A DNA stretch of 32,540 nucleotides, taken from Cryomorphaceae bacterium BACL7 MAG-120322-bin74. GTDB lineage: Bacteria > Bacteroidota > Bacteroidia > Flavobacteriales > Schleiferiaceae. Shown here one piece after another: positions 17,696 through 26,338 of the stretch; positions within the stretch are counted from its first letter, which is position 1; each line of letters opens with the position of its first letter. The DNA lies in contig LICG01000016.1 in assembly GCA_001438205.1 (NCBI GenBank), positions 1 to 32,540 on the forward strand, written 5' to 3'. Both the position numbers and the translations under genes were made by a program. The notes under the pieces are model-generated. The model searched no databases and was not told the origin of the DNA. It saw only the letters and a list, made by a program, of their open reading frames with translations.

Positions 17696-20600
17696 TTATG
17701 GGACTATGGCAAATCGCAGGATGTCATCTTCGGTGCGCAAGAAATACAGGCCACTTGGCCAATCTAAGGGAATTTCAAGGACCACACCTTCTGCTCCTAG
17801 GGTTACCCAAGATGCCCCTGACATGCTGCGGCCCATGGCATCTGTAATGTCGACATGGGGAAAAGAACCGATGCCTTGCACATGCAGTCTTCCGCCAGGG
17901 GCAATGGGATTGGGCCATAGTCCAACCTGCGGCAGGCCAGAATCATCTAACCCAACAGCCGTAAGGCTTTTGGTTAGGGTGTCAGAACCTCCGCAATCAT
18001 TGGCTACCACTAAGGTTACTTGGTAGAATAGGCCCGCTATGGCATATATGTGCGTAGGAGTTTGCCCCGCCCCCTGTGTCCCATCTCCAAAATACCAGGT
18101 GTAGCTATTTGCGCCGATGGAAAATCCAGCATCAAACTGGACATTCATCCCCGAACCATTGGACCAAAGAATATTGGCGGTCCACTCTGCGGTTGGAAGA
18201 TTACAAATCACCACCGTCGTGCTAAAGCTGGCGGTGTCACCGCAAGCATTGTAGGCCCTCAAGGTGGCTGTGTAAAGCCCTGAGGCACCATACGCATGGA
18301 TAGGATTAGGGCCTGTCCCCGTTGCACCATCGCCAAATTCCCAATCATAGCCAGAAGCACCAACGCCTACCGCGGTAAAGGCGGCAGAAAGCCCAGCAAC
18401 CATGGAGGTATAGCTGGATGAAAGCACCCCACAAACCGTAATGGGAATGGTGAGGGTATCGGCAGAGCCGCAGCCATTGGTCACGATAAGCGTGACATTA
18501 TAGGTGCCCGGAGTGGTATACGTATGCGTTTTCGGGCTGCCTGTTCCGGCGGTACCATCGCCAAAGTCCCATGCATAACTGTTGCCCGTAGTTCCCCCTT
18601 GCGCGGTGAATATGCGCGTAAGCACCAGGCCATTATAATTAAAGTTGGCCGAAACAGAAGGACAAGCCTGGGTCGTAAAGGTGAGGCCCCCCTTCCATCC
18701 ACTCACTAATCCTGGATTGCAACTGTCCCTCACGTACACATCATAGGGAGTACTTGACGTAAGTCCTGTTAATACGGTGGGGGAGGTGGCGTTGGGATGC
18801 GTCATGGTGCTAAAGCCCGGCGCAAAGCCGCTGGGACCCACCGCCAATTGAGAAAGACCGCTGAGGGTAGAGAAGCTAAGGGTTGCACCTGTTGGGGTAA
18901 TTCCAGCAGCACTCAGCGTCGTGGGGGTGACACAGGTGGGGGGAGGAGCGGCCTCCACCGAAATATCGTCTAAGCCAATCATGGCCCACCATCCACTGCT
19001 CCGGTTCCCAGTGAAGCGGAAGCGCACCGTGTCGTTTCGGTAAGCATAGAGATTCGCTATTTGCTCAGTCCAAGCTGAGGCTTTTCCGGTTTGGTCACCT
19101 GGTAAAACGGTGAGCAAACTAGTCCAACCACTGCCATTGTTGATTTCCACTTTTAGGTTGACAATGTTGCTGCCATAGAGGTGGCTCCAGAAATATAAGG
19201 CCGGGGTATCCACTGGGGTAAGGTCAATCCACGGGGTAGTTATGTGAGTGAACAAGGGACTTGTGCCGGCCACATGGGTATAGAGGTATTTTCCACTACC
19301 CCCCGCACCGCTATTGGGCCCAGTGTTGGGCCATGTCGTCGCTCCAGTGCGTGGCGTCCAAAAATAATTCGTTGTATCACTTCTACTCCAGCACAAACCA
19401 ATATCTCCTGGGTCATTCCAAAACCCACTGCTCTGGGCCCATTCTGCACCACTAAAATCTTCCGACCAAGGGGCAGAGGTTTGTGTACACAGAGTGGTTG
19501 CACCAAGGGGACCTATCCATTGACTCGTACCGCTTATGCCACAAGTATCACGAAGGTAGAATTGATAAGGGGTAGACCCTGTTAATCCCGTTACGGTGAA
19601 GGGGTTGCTGGACGCAGTGACCAAGGTGCCGGTGCTCGGTGTAAAGCCGGGAGTGCCATAAACGATTTGCCAAGGGGCACTACCTGTGGAAGTCCATGAT
19701 AGGCTGACAGAGGTAGCGGTTTTCCCTGTGATCGTCAAACCAGAGGGTTTAGGGCAACTGGGACGTTCATATACATGGAGATCATCCAAGGCAATATCTG
19801 CAGCGGCGGTAAAAGCGGTCGACTTTGTTCCTGTCCACCGCAATTTGATCGTGTCATCGGCATAGTCGCTCAAGTCAATGATAGCCTCTAGCCAGGGCGA
19901 GGTAGAAGCCGTTTGTTGTTGGCTGCTTACGGACCAGAGCGGCGTCCATGTGGAGCCGGTCGAAATAGCTAGACTCAGGCCAGAAATGTCCGCACCATAC
20001 AGGTGGTACCAGAAAGAAAGTTCGGGGGTATCTAAGGGGGCCAAGTCAATGGCTGGGCTGGTCAGGAGGGTAGAAGTCCCGTTGAGAAAACCGCTTGTTT
20101 CAGTATAAATGTACTTACCCCCAAGGGCTGGGGTGTGGTCTCCGCTCGGCCCCGTATTCCATCCAGGAAAAGCCGGCGGCCCTGGGGTCCAAAAGTAACC
20201 AGCGGTGGTATTTCTGTCCCAGCAACCTTGTAGGGTTCCGGGCTGTCCAAACGTCCCAATGATCCATGAAGTCCCATCAAAATTTTCGATGTAAGGAGTC
20301 GTCTCTGGGATACAATCCGTTGTAAAATTCACGGGACCAATCCAGTTGGAACTGGAGCCTAATACGCAACTATCTCGAACATAAGCTTGGTAGGCGGTAT
20401 TGGGACTCAAGCCTGTCAGTGTGCCGGGATTACTGGATACGGTCACGATCGTTCCACCTCCTGGGTTGATGGTTCCCGTGCCAAAGCCTACTTGCGTCCA
20501 TGAGCCGCCCCCAGCAAGCCAAGAAAGCGTTGCCGTTGTGGAGGTAGTTCCCAGAAGCTGAAAATTGGCAGGCGCAGCACAACCCGTCCCGGGTCGGACA

Positions 20601-21484
20601 TGAATGTCATCAATGGCCATATCAGCCATTTGGGTAAAAGTGCTATTGCGTACCCCCTCAAAGCGCACCATGATGGTGTCCCCTGCGAAGGCACTCAGCG
20701 ATATAACTTCATTGGACCATGCCGCAGTGCTTGAACTTTGTTGCTGACCTGTAATCGTTTTCACCGTAATCCAAGCACTGGCTCCAATGGATTTCACTTG
20801 GACTTCTAGACTCCCAATGCCGGTACCGAACATATGATACCAAAAGCTGAGTTCGGGACTGGCCACAGACCCTAAAGAAATTTGCGGCGTCCGGAGGGTG
20901 GCAGCGGTATTCGTGCCACTAAAGCCAATGACATCACAGAGGGCATACTTGCTTCGGCCAGAATGATCCGCGCTTGGACCTGTAAAGTTGTTGGGAAAAG
21001 GAACGGGATTCACCACCCAGCCATAGCCAGCAGTGGGATTTCGAGGCCAACAATTCGGAAAGGAACCCGACCCCGTCGCTGGCCATGAAGGTTGTGGGGT
21101 CATTTGGTCTTGGTCAAAATTTTCAAACCAAGGGATGACGGCGACACCACAAAGCGTGCTTGTAGCATAATAAGGGGTCCAGGCGCTGACGGATCCATCC
21201 GAACAACTGTCACGCACATAAAAATCATACCCGGTAGAGGGTTCGAGTCCAGAGGCTAAAAAAGTGGTGGCGCTGACCCAGCTAGAACGGTTTCCGTTTC
21301 CCACCACAAACCCAAGGGTTCCGTATTCGACTTGGTGGTATCCTGCGCTTGAAGCATAGCTAATCGTAATACTCGTTGTCGTTCGAGAGGCAAGGCTTAC
21401 GGTGCTTGGAAGGGAACAAGCTTTGCCGGAAAAACCTCCCCCAAAGCTCAATATCAAAACGAGCAAAAAATATCGCTTCATCAT
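17696..21484 (-). CDS. Large modular surface protein: Fn3/MAM-like repeats, three PKD domains, T9SS sorting domain
   Basis: About 1262 residues, probably a surface-attached adhesin or polymer-binding protein. The start MMKRYFLLVLILSFGGGFSGKA is a clear signal peptide; the Met one codon later is equally possible, and the frame open to 21541 adds a non-signal-like tail. Domain order, counted from 21484: four Fn3 domains at about 24-111, 302-389, 578-666 and 851-939, each ending near a YVRDSC-type strand. Three MAM/jelly-roll-like domains of about 180 residues alternate with them at about 116-297, 393-573 and 671-845 (repeated SFWYHLYG, DDTI, DDIHV). Three PKD domains follow at about 943-1176 (WDFGDGT, WEFGDGA, WYFGDGT). 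The last 78 residues (LWPNPIAPGG, then ITDAMGRSM, then LDWPSGLYFLR) are a T9SS sorting domain. No catalytic domain is seen. The gene is monocistronic and convergent with tRNA-Gln. Confidence 0.9.
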   Translation of the reverse strand: MMKRYFLLVLILSFGGGFSGKACSLPSTVSLASRTTTSITISYASSAGYHQVEYGTLGFVVGNGNRSSWVSATTFLASGLEPSTGYDFYVRDSCSDGSVSAWTPYYATSTLCGVAVIPWFENFDQDQMTPQPSWPATGSGSFPNCWPRNPTAGYGWVVNPVPFPNNFTGPSADHSGRSKYALCDVIGFSGTNTAATLRTPQISLGSVASPELSFWYHMFGTGIGSLEVQVKSIGASAWITVKTITGQQQSSSTAAWSNEVISLSAFAGDTIMVRFEGVRNSTFTQMADMAIDDIHVRPGTGCAAPANFQLLGTTSTTATLSWLAGGGSWTQVGFGTGTINPGGGTIVTVSSNPGTLTGLSPNTAYQAYVRDSCVLGSSSNWIGPVNFTTDCIPETTPYIENFDGTSWIIGTFGQPGTLQGCWDRNTTAGYFWTPGPPAFPGWNTGPSGDHTPALGGKYIYTETSGFLNGTSTLLTSPAIDLAPLDTPELSFWYHLYGADISGLSLAISTGSTWTPLWSVSSQQQTASTSPWLEAIIDLSDYADDTIKLRWTGTKSTAFTAAADIALDDLHVYERPSCPKPSGLTITGKTATSVSLSWTSTGSAPWQIVYGTPGFTPSTGTLVTASSNPFTVTGLTGSTPYQFYLRDTCGISGTSQWIGPLGATTLCTQTSAPWSEDFSGAEWAQSSGFWNDPGDIGLCWSRSDTTNYFWTPRTGATTWPNTGPNSGAGGSGKYLYTHVAGTSPLFTHITTPWIDLTPVDTPALYFWSHLYGSNIVNLKVEINNGSGWTSLLTVLPGDQTGKASAWTEQIANLYAYRNDTVRFRFTGNRSSGWWAMIGLDDISVEAAPPPTCVTPTTLSAAGITPTGATLSFSTLSGLSQLAVGPSGFAPGFSTMTHPNATSPTVLTGLTSSTPYDVYVRDSCNPGLVSGWKGGLTFTTQACPSVSANFNYNGLVLTRIFTAQGGTTGNSYAWDFGDGTAGTGSPKTHTYTTPGTYNVTLIVTNGCGSADTLTIPITVCGVLSSSYTSMVAGLSAAFTAVGVGASGYDWEFGDGATGTGPNPIHAYGASGLYTATLRAYNACGDTASFSTTVVICNLPTAEWTANILWSNGSGMNVQFDAGFSIGANSYTWYFGDGTQGAGQTPTHIYAIAGLFYQVTLVVANDCGGSDTLTKSLTAVGLDDSGLPQVGLWPNPIAPGGRLHVQGIGSFPHVDITDAMGRSMSGASWVTLGAEGVVLEIPLDWPSGLYFLRTEDDILRFAIVP

Positions 21485-21666
21485 AGGATGCAAAGATGAA
21501 AGGATTAAGGGCGACACCCCGGCCAAATTATGCAAACGCACAAATTCATTGAATGAAAGGGCTATTCTTTGCGCTCAATGACGACAATATGCCTTGTTTT
21601 TCCCTTTCCACATGGGCGGTAAACGCTACTTCTGTAGGGCAGTGCATGGATTTGCCGAAGATTTTG
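21485..21666. other. Intergenic region between divergent surface-protein gene and rimP operon
   Basis: About 180 bases with no gene that I can support. A 77-codon open frame on the minus strand (21562-21795) runs through the rimP start and has no recognisable signature. A TTCTTTGCGCTC stretch at 21565-21576 resembles the sequence around the tRNA-Gln -7 box but lacks a properly spaced TA or TTG. No good minus-strand promoter for the surface protein is visible. Confidence 0.5.
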
Positions 21667-21674
21667 TACTTTTG
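21667..21674 (+). promoter_or_regulatory. Probable -7 box of the rimP-nusA-infB operon
   Basis: TACTTTTG matches TAnnTTTG exactly, followed by CACC. Transcription would start near 21681 and give a leader of about 67 bases that contains the hairpin at 21687-21729. No TTG lies at the expected -33 position. Confidence 0.45.
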
Positions 21675-21686
21675 CACCAACTTCGT

Positions 21687-21729
21687 GAGAACTACACAGA
21701 GGGGACCGCAAGTCCCCTCTTTTGTTCTC
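21687..21729 (+). promoter_or_regulatory. Structured leader hairpin (attenuator-like) before rimP
   Basis: Inner perfect 9-bp stem 21698-21706 / 21712-21720 with a 5-base loop, followed by TTTT. It is enclosed by an outer 6-bp stem GAGAAC (21687-21692) with GTTCTC (21724-21729). The inner part alone looks like an intrinsic terminator, but no plus-strand gene lies upstream. It is therefore most simply part of the 5' leader of the rimP operon, where it could act as an attenuator or protein-binding element. Confidence 0.5.
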
Positions 21730-21747
21730 TAAACTTTTTTGAATGCC

Positions 21748-22215
21748 ATGACAAACGGGGAATTGGAAACCTTGGTACAAGAGGAACTCGCACAATGCGG
21801 GGCCTTCTTAGTGGAGTTCAGTCTCAATGCAGAGAACCAATTGCGGGTCTTTGTGGACATGAACGAAGGCCATATTTCTATTGACCAGCTGAAGAAATTG
21901 AGCAGAGCGGTTAAAGGTGCATTAGGGGATGACTCGGAGAATTACTCCATTGAAGTATCCTCCCCAGGAATGTTTGCCCCCTTTAAAGTGCCTCAGCAGT
22001 TTATAAAGCACGTGGGTCGCGAAGTGAAAGTTAACCAAATCAGCACCGGCATTACCCTGAAAGGCCTACTTGAGGCATACGATGGAGAAATGGTGACGCT
22101 GACTTGGACGGAACGTGTTCCCAAGCCTGACGGCAAAGGAAAAATGAATGTGGATGTACGTGAAACCATTGCGCTAACGGACCTCTCCAAAATTGTACTG
22201 GATTTTAAATTCTGA
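21748..22215 (+). CDS. rimP: Ribosome maturation factor RimP
   Basis: Cytoplasmic protein of 155 residues needed for 30S subunit maturation. The family core is present: LRVFVDMNEGHISIDQLKKLSRAV-type strand-helix in the N-terminal domain, the hallmark YSIEVSSPG (about residues 71-79), and an SH3-like C-terminal domain (GREVKVN, GITLKGLLEAYDGEMVTL, LSKIVLDFKF). The ATG at 21748 is chosen over an in-frame TTG at 21739 nine bases earlier. It is the first gene of rimP-nusA-infB and the nusA ATG follows its stop by 15 bases. Confidence 0.93.
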   Translation: MTNGELETLVQEELAQCGAFLVEFSLNAENQLRVFVDMNEGHISIDQLKKLSRAVKGALGDDSENYSIEVSSPGMFAPFKVPQQFIKHVGREVKVNQISTGITLKGLLEAYDGEMVTLTWTERVPKPDGKGKMNVDVRETIALTDLSKIVLDFKF

Positions 22216-22230
22216 TTTTTTTCCCGAACC

Positions 22231-23475
22231 ATGGAAAACATTGCCATCATCGAATCCTTCGGCGAGTTCAAAGATGAAAAGAACATCGACCGCGTCACCC
22301 TCATGTCCTTCATCGAGGAGGCTTTTCGTGTGCAACTTCGCAAGAAGTACGGCACGGATGAGCATTTTGATGTAATCGTCAACCCAGACAAGGGCGACCT
22401 AGAAATTTGGCGTAACCGCACCATTGTAGAAGATAGTGCCGTAGAAGACGATAACGCAGAAATTGCCCTTTCGGCGGCCTTAAAAATTGAGCCTGACTTT
22501 GAAGTGGGCGAAGAGGTTTCTGAAGAAATTAAAATGCTCGACCTAGGTCGTCGTTTCATCCTTGCCTTCCGCCAGACCCTGGTGCAGAAAGTCCAGGAAC
22601 ATGACAGCGGCGAGTTATTCAAGCGTTACAAAACCATGGAAGGTGAAATCATTTCGGGTGAAGTGCACCATGTGCGCAATCGTGAATTGATCATTTACGA
22701 TGACCAGCAGAATGAATTGATCCTGCGCCGTGATGAAATGATCCCTGAAAAAGATTTTTATCGCAAGGGCGACACGGTTCGTGCGGTGGTGAAAAGTGTA
22801 GAAATCCGTGGAACCAAGCCTTTCATTCTTTTGAGCCGAACGGCAGACAACTTCTTGGCCAAATTATTTGAAAGCGAAATTCCCGAAGTATTTGATGGCA
22901 TCATCACCGTTAAGGGGGTCGTGCGCATTCCTGGTGAAAAGGCGAAAGTGGCCGTTGAAAGCTATGATGACCGTATTGACCCTGTTGGGGCTTGCGTCGG
23001 GATGAAAGGATCTCGGATTCACGGCATTGTTCGTGAGTTACGCAGCGAGAACATTGACGTCATTAACTACACCACCAACCAGCAGCTCTTTATTCAGCGC
23101 GCCTTGTCGCCTGCGAAGATCAGCAACATGGTGATGAACGAAGAGCGCCGTCATGTAGATGTGTATTTACCTGCAGACCAGGTCAGCTTAGCCATTGGTC
23201 GTGGGGGCAATAACATCCGTCTAGCGAGCCGCTTGACAGAATATGAAATTGATGTATACCGCGAAGATGTGGTACATGAAGAGGACGTTGAACTCATGGA
23301 GTTTGCGGATGAAATTGAAGGGTGGGTCATTGAGCAGCTGCGCAAGAGCGGCTACGATACGGCCAAGAGTATCCTAAATGCTGAAATTGAAGATGTTGCT
23401 CGTCGAGCGGATTTGGAGGTAGAGACGATTGAAGAAGTCCTAAGGGTCTTGAAGAAAGAATTTGAAGATCAATAA
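22231..23475 (+). CDS. nusA: Transcription termination/antitermination factor NusA
   Basis: RNA-polymerase-binding protein of 414 residues. In order there are the N-terminal RNAP-binding domain (about 1-130, with FIEEAFRVQLRKKYG), an S1 domain (about 132-200, GEIISGEVHHVRNRELIIY), KH1 (about 205-280, RIPGEKAKVAVES and DPVGACVGMKGSRI) and KH2 (about 285-345, LAIGRGGNNIRLASRLT). A short C-terminal helical region (about 350-414) follows instead of the two acidic repeats of enterobacteria. The length is normal for Bacteroidota. If the leader hairpin before rimP is a terminator, NusA itself could regulate this operon through it. It is followed after 31 bases by infB. Confidence 0.97.
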   Translation: MENIAIIESFGEFKDEKNIDRVTLMSFIEEAFRVQLRKKYGTDEHFDVIVNPDKGDLEIWRNRTIVEDSAVEDDNAEIALSAALKIEPDFEVGEEVSEEIKMLDLGRRFILAFRQTLVQKVQEHDSGELFKRYKTMEGEIISGEVHHVRNRELIIYDDQQNELILRRDEMIPEKDFYRKGDTVRAVVKSVEIRGTKPFILLSRTADNFLAKLFESEIPEVFDGIITVKGVVRIPGEKAKVAVESYDDRIDPVGACVGMKGSRIHGIVRELRSENIDVINYTTNQQLFIQRALSPAKISNMVMNEERRHVDVYLPADQVSLAIGRGGNNIRLASRLTEYEIDVYREDVVHEEDVELMEFADEIEGWVIEQLRKSGYDTAKSILNAEIEDVARRADLEVETIEEVLRVLKKEFEDQ

Positions 23476-23506
23476 ATTTAACACGTAGCAGCGAAATTTG
23501 CCATCT

Positions 23507-26263
23507 ATGAGTAGTTTCCGAATTAGTAAGGTTCTCAGTGAGTTGAACATCGGCCTCGATACGGCCGTGGACTACCTCAAGTCCAAGGGCCATGAGGTAG
23601 AAAAGAATCGCAACGCCAAAGTTGACCAGGGGCAGTACGATCTCTTGCTGGAGAGTTTTGCTTCGGATAAAACCAGTAAAGACAAGGCAGAGACGCTGAT
23701 TCAGCAGAAGCGCGAAGAAAAAGAAGCCATTCAGGCAGAACGTGAAATTGCAGAAAAGGCAAAGCCTGAGGTGATTCGCGGAACAGCCAAATTGGAGGGC
23801 CCCAAAATTTCGGGCAAAATTGATTTGACCCCTAAAAAAGCGGTACCTGCCCCTGTCAAAGTAGAGGCCCCTAAAGTGGAGGTCAAGGCAGAACCTGAAG
23901 CAATAAAGGAAGCGCCAAAAGCCCCGGCCGTCAAAGAAGCCCTGGCTGCACCTAAAGAGACACCTGCAGCTCCAGAGCCAAAGGTTGAAGCCGCATCAGC
24001 CCTTGTAACGGGGGCGTCTGAAGCGCCCGAAACAGCTGCTTCCGCTCCTGCTCCTGATGCTCCTGCAAACATAGATGCTCCAACTGGGAAAGTTGACCCA
24101 CTACATACCACGCAATATAAGAAGCTGGACGGACCCAAACTCACGGGGCAAACCATTGACCTTGCACAGTTTGCTAAAAAACCAAAACCACCGGGCGAGG
24201 CAGGTAAGCGGAAGCGAATCAAAACAGAGGGCCTTCAAAAACCTGCGGCTGGCGGTGGTCGCACAACTACAGGCGCTGCCTCGGTGGGCCCCCCCCGTCG
24301 TGACATCACCAGACCTGGATTAGGATCTCGACGTGGCCCAGCTCCTGCGGGAGCCCCCAAAGAGGTCTCCAAAGAAGATATCGCACGCAAGATCAAGGAA
24401 ACTCTCGAGAAACTTGGGGGTGGCCGCAAATCGCGTGGCTCTAAAATGCGTCGTGATAAGCGTGCTGAGCGTACAGAACGCCGTGAAATTGCAGAACTTG
24501 AGCGTATTGAAGGCGAAAAGACCCTCAAACTCACCGAATTTGTGACGCTTTTAGAGGTAGCCAACATGATGGACGTTTCTGCTACAGAAGTCATCTCTAC
24601 CTGTATGTCCATGGGCATAATGGCGTCCATGAACCAGCGCTTGGACAAGGAAACCTTGACCATCGTAGCCGATGAATTCGGATTTGAAGTAGAATTTGTG
24701 GACAAAGAGATGCAAGAGGTCTTCAACGAAGAAGACATTGTTGCCAACTTGGTTACGCGCTCTCCTATTGTAACCGTCATGGGTCACGTTGACCACGGTA
24801 AAACCTCATTATTGGACTTTATCCGTAAGGACAATGTCATTGCAGGCGAAGCAGGAGGCATCACCCAACACATTGGCGCCTATTCTCTACAACTTCCTGG
24901 CGGTCAAACAATTGCGTTCCTTGATACCCCGGGTCACGAGGCCTTTACGGCGATGCGTGCACGTGGTGCGCAGGTGACGGACATTGTCATCATTGTCATC
25001 TCGGCAGATGATTCCGTTATGCCCCAGACCAAAGAGGCGATTAGCCACGCGCAAGCTGCGGGCGTGCCCATGGTTTTTGCCATTAATAAAGTGGATCGCC
25101 CCGATGCAAATCCTGAGCGAATCAAAGAGCAATTAAGCCAAATGAACTTACTGGTAGAAGATTGGGGGGGCAAGCTTCAGTCACAAGAAATTTCTGCCAA
25201 GACAGGTCTAAATGTGGACAAACTCCTTGAAAAAGTATTACTAGAAGCCGAAATGCTGGATCTGAAAGCAGACCCTAACCGTATGGCGAAGGGAACGGTT
25301 ATTGAGGCAACGTTAGACAAGGGGCGTGGCTATGTTACGACCTTATTGAACCAGTCAGGCACCTTGCGCATTGGCAATTACATCCTTGTAGGTCCCTACA
25401 GCGGAAAAGTGCGGGCCATGATGGATGAGCGCGGAAACAAACTTACAGAGGCTGGACCTTCTATGCCGGTTTCTATTCTTGGTTTGGACGGTGCACCGCA
25501 GGCGGGTGACAACTACATTGTCATGGAGGACGAGCGCGAAGCAAAAGCCATTGCCACACGCCGTCAGCAATTATCGCGTGAACAGAGTGTTCGTTCTCAG
25601 AAGAACTTGACCTTGGAAGAAATTGGCCGTCGTTTGGCCGTGGGAGACTTCCAGGAATTGAATATTGTTTTAAAAGGAGACGTGGATGGCTCCATTGAAG
25701 CATTGGCAGATTCCTTGCAGCGTCTCAGTACAGAAGAAATTCAGGTGAATATTATTCACAAAGCAGTCGGTGGAATCACGGACAGTGACGTTTTGTTGGC
25801 GTCTGCTTCTAAGGCGGTTATTGTCGGCTTCCAGGTTCGTCCTGCAGCAACGGCAAGAAAGTTGGCCGATAAGGAGAACATCGAGATCCGTCTGTACAGC
25901 ATCATTTACGATGCAATTAACGATATCAAAGATGCCATGTCGGGCATGCTTTCTCCTGATGTTAAGGAAGAAATCACCTGTACGTTGGAGATACGCGAAA
26001 CCTTTAAGATTTCTAAGGTGGGTACAATTGCAGGCTGTATGGTGACAGATGGAGCCATCACACGCAATACCCGTGTTCGTATCATTCGCCAAGGCGTTGT
26101 GGTATATACAGGGGAATTGGGCTCCCTCAAGCGCTTTAAAGACGACGTAAAAGAAGTCAAGAAGGGCATGGATTGTGGTTTGAATATCAAGAACTTTAAC
26201 GACATTAAAGTAGGGGATATCATCGAAGGATTCCAAGAAGTGGAAGTCCAACGTGAGCTCTAA
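23507..26263 (+). CDS. infB: Translation initiation factor IF-2
   Basis: GTPase of 918 residues that brings initiator tRNA to the 30S subunit. The [16 protein letters not shown] is preferred to an in-frame TTG nine bases earlier. The N-terminal part (about 1-330) is low complexity, Ala/Pro/Lys/Glu-rich and partly repetitive ([18 protein letters not shown]), then Arg/Gly-rich, as usual in Bacteroidota. An IF2-N domain at about 340-405 ([21 protein letters not shown]) follows. The G domain begins near residue 420 with GHVDHGKT (426 on), [19 protein letters not shown] and SAKTG, and is followed by domains II, III and the fMet-tRNA-binding C domain ending [18 protein letters not shown]. It is the last gene of the operon. 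Confidence 0.98.
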   Translation: MSSFRISKVLSELNIGLDTAVDYLKSKGHEVEKNRNAKVDQGQYDLLLESFASDKTSKDKAETLIQQKREEKEAIQAEREIAEKAKPEVIRGTAKLEGPKISGKIDLTPKKAVPAPVKVEAPKVEVKAEPEAIKEAPKAPAVKEALAAPKETPAAPEPKVEAASALVTGASEAPETAASAPAPDAPANIDAPTGKVDPLHTTQYKKLDGPKLTGQTIDLAQFAKKPKPPGEAGKRKRIKTEGLQKPAAGGGRTTTGAASVGPPRRDITRPGLGSRRGPAPAGAPKEVSKEDIARKIKETLEKLGGGRKSRGSKMRRDKRAERTERREIAELERIEGEKTLKLTEFVTLLEVANMMDVSATEVISTCMSMGIMASMNQRLDKETLTIVADEFGFEVEFVDKEMQEVFNEEDIVANLVTRSPIVTVMGHVDHGKTSLLDFIRKDNVIAGEAGGITQHIGAYSLQLPGGQTIAFLDTPGHEAFTAMRARGAQVTDIVIIVISADDSVMPQTKEAISHAQAAGVPMVFAINKVDRPDANPERIKEQLSQMNLLVEDWGGKLQSQEISAKTGLNVDKLLEKVLLEAEMLDLKADPNRMAKGTVIEATLDKGRGYVTTLLNQSGTLRIGNYILVGPYSGKVRAMMDERGNKLTEAGPSMPVSILGLDGAPQAGDNYIVMEDEREAKAIATRRQQLSREQSVRSQKNLTLEEIGRRLAVGDFQELNIVLKGDVDGSIEALADSLQRLSTEEIQVNIIHKAVGGITDSDVLLASASKAVIVGFQVRPAATARKLADKENIEIRLYSIIYDAINDIKDAMSGMLSPDVKEEITCTLEIRETFKISKVGTIAGCMVTDGAITRNTRVRIIRQGVVVYTGELGSLKRFKDDVKEVKKGMDCGLNIKNFNDIKVGDIIEGFQEVEVQREL

Positions 26264-26281
26264 TCTGACCTTTATACAATT

Positions 26282-26313
26282 AAAAAGCGGGCCTGAAAAG
26301 ACCCGCTTTTTTT
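26282..26313. terminator. Bidirectional intrinsic terminator between infB and the aldehyde dehydrogenase gene
   Basis: Perfect 10-bp stem (26282-26291 with 26302-26311) with an A-run on its left arm and a T-run on its right, loop of 10 bases. The T-run for the plus strand reaches 26313, and the A-run gives the minus strand its own T-run. It can therefore stop both infB (stop at 26263) and the convergent dehydrogenase gene (stop at 26339). Confidence 0.9.
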
Positions 26314-26338
26314 ATGCTTGAAATTCGGGTCGCCCCCT

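Noticed and set aside
17696-21484. Repeats in the surface-protein gene as a CRISPR or tandem DNA repeat.
   Set aside because: Similarity is at protein-domain level in units of about 275 residues; there are no short identical direct repeats with uniform spacers.
21698-21723. Hairpin with T-run as terminator of an upstream gene.
   Set aside because: No plus-strand gene ends upstream; the nearest gene on that side runs away on the minus strand, so a leader role is more likely.
21562-21795. 77-codon minus-strand open frame in the gap before rimP.
   Set aside because: It overlaps the rimP start and the leader hairpin, has no recognisable motif or promoter, and its length is expected by chance.
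21993-22622. Open frame of 209 codons on the minus strand across rimP and nusA.
   Set aside because: It spans two well-recognised genes and their gap, and its Ser/Arg-rich translation is typical of an antisense shadow.
24000-24320. Ala/Pro/Lys-rich repetitive stretch that could look like a repeat element.
   Set aside because: It is the ordinary low-complexity N-terminal region of Bacteroidota IF-2 and stays in frame.
23731-24780. Long open frames of 160-180 codons on the minus strand inside infB.
   Set aside because: They lie antisense to the clearly coding low-complexity and GTPase parts of IF-2; their Ser/Ala-rich translations reflect the Ala/Glu/Lys codons of infB and show no domain.
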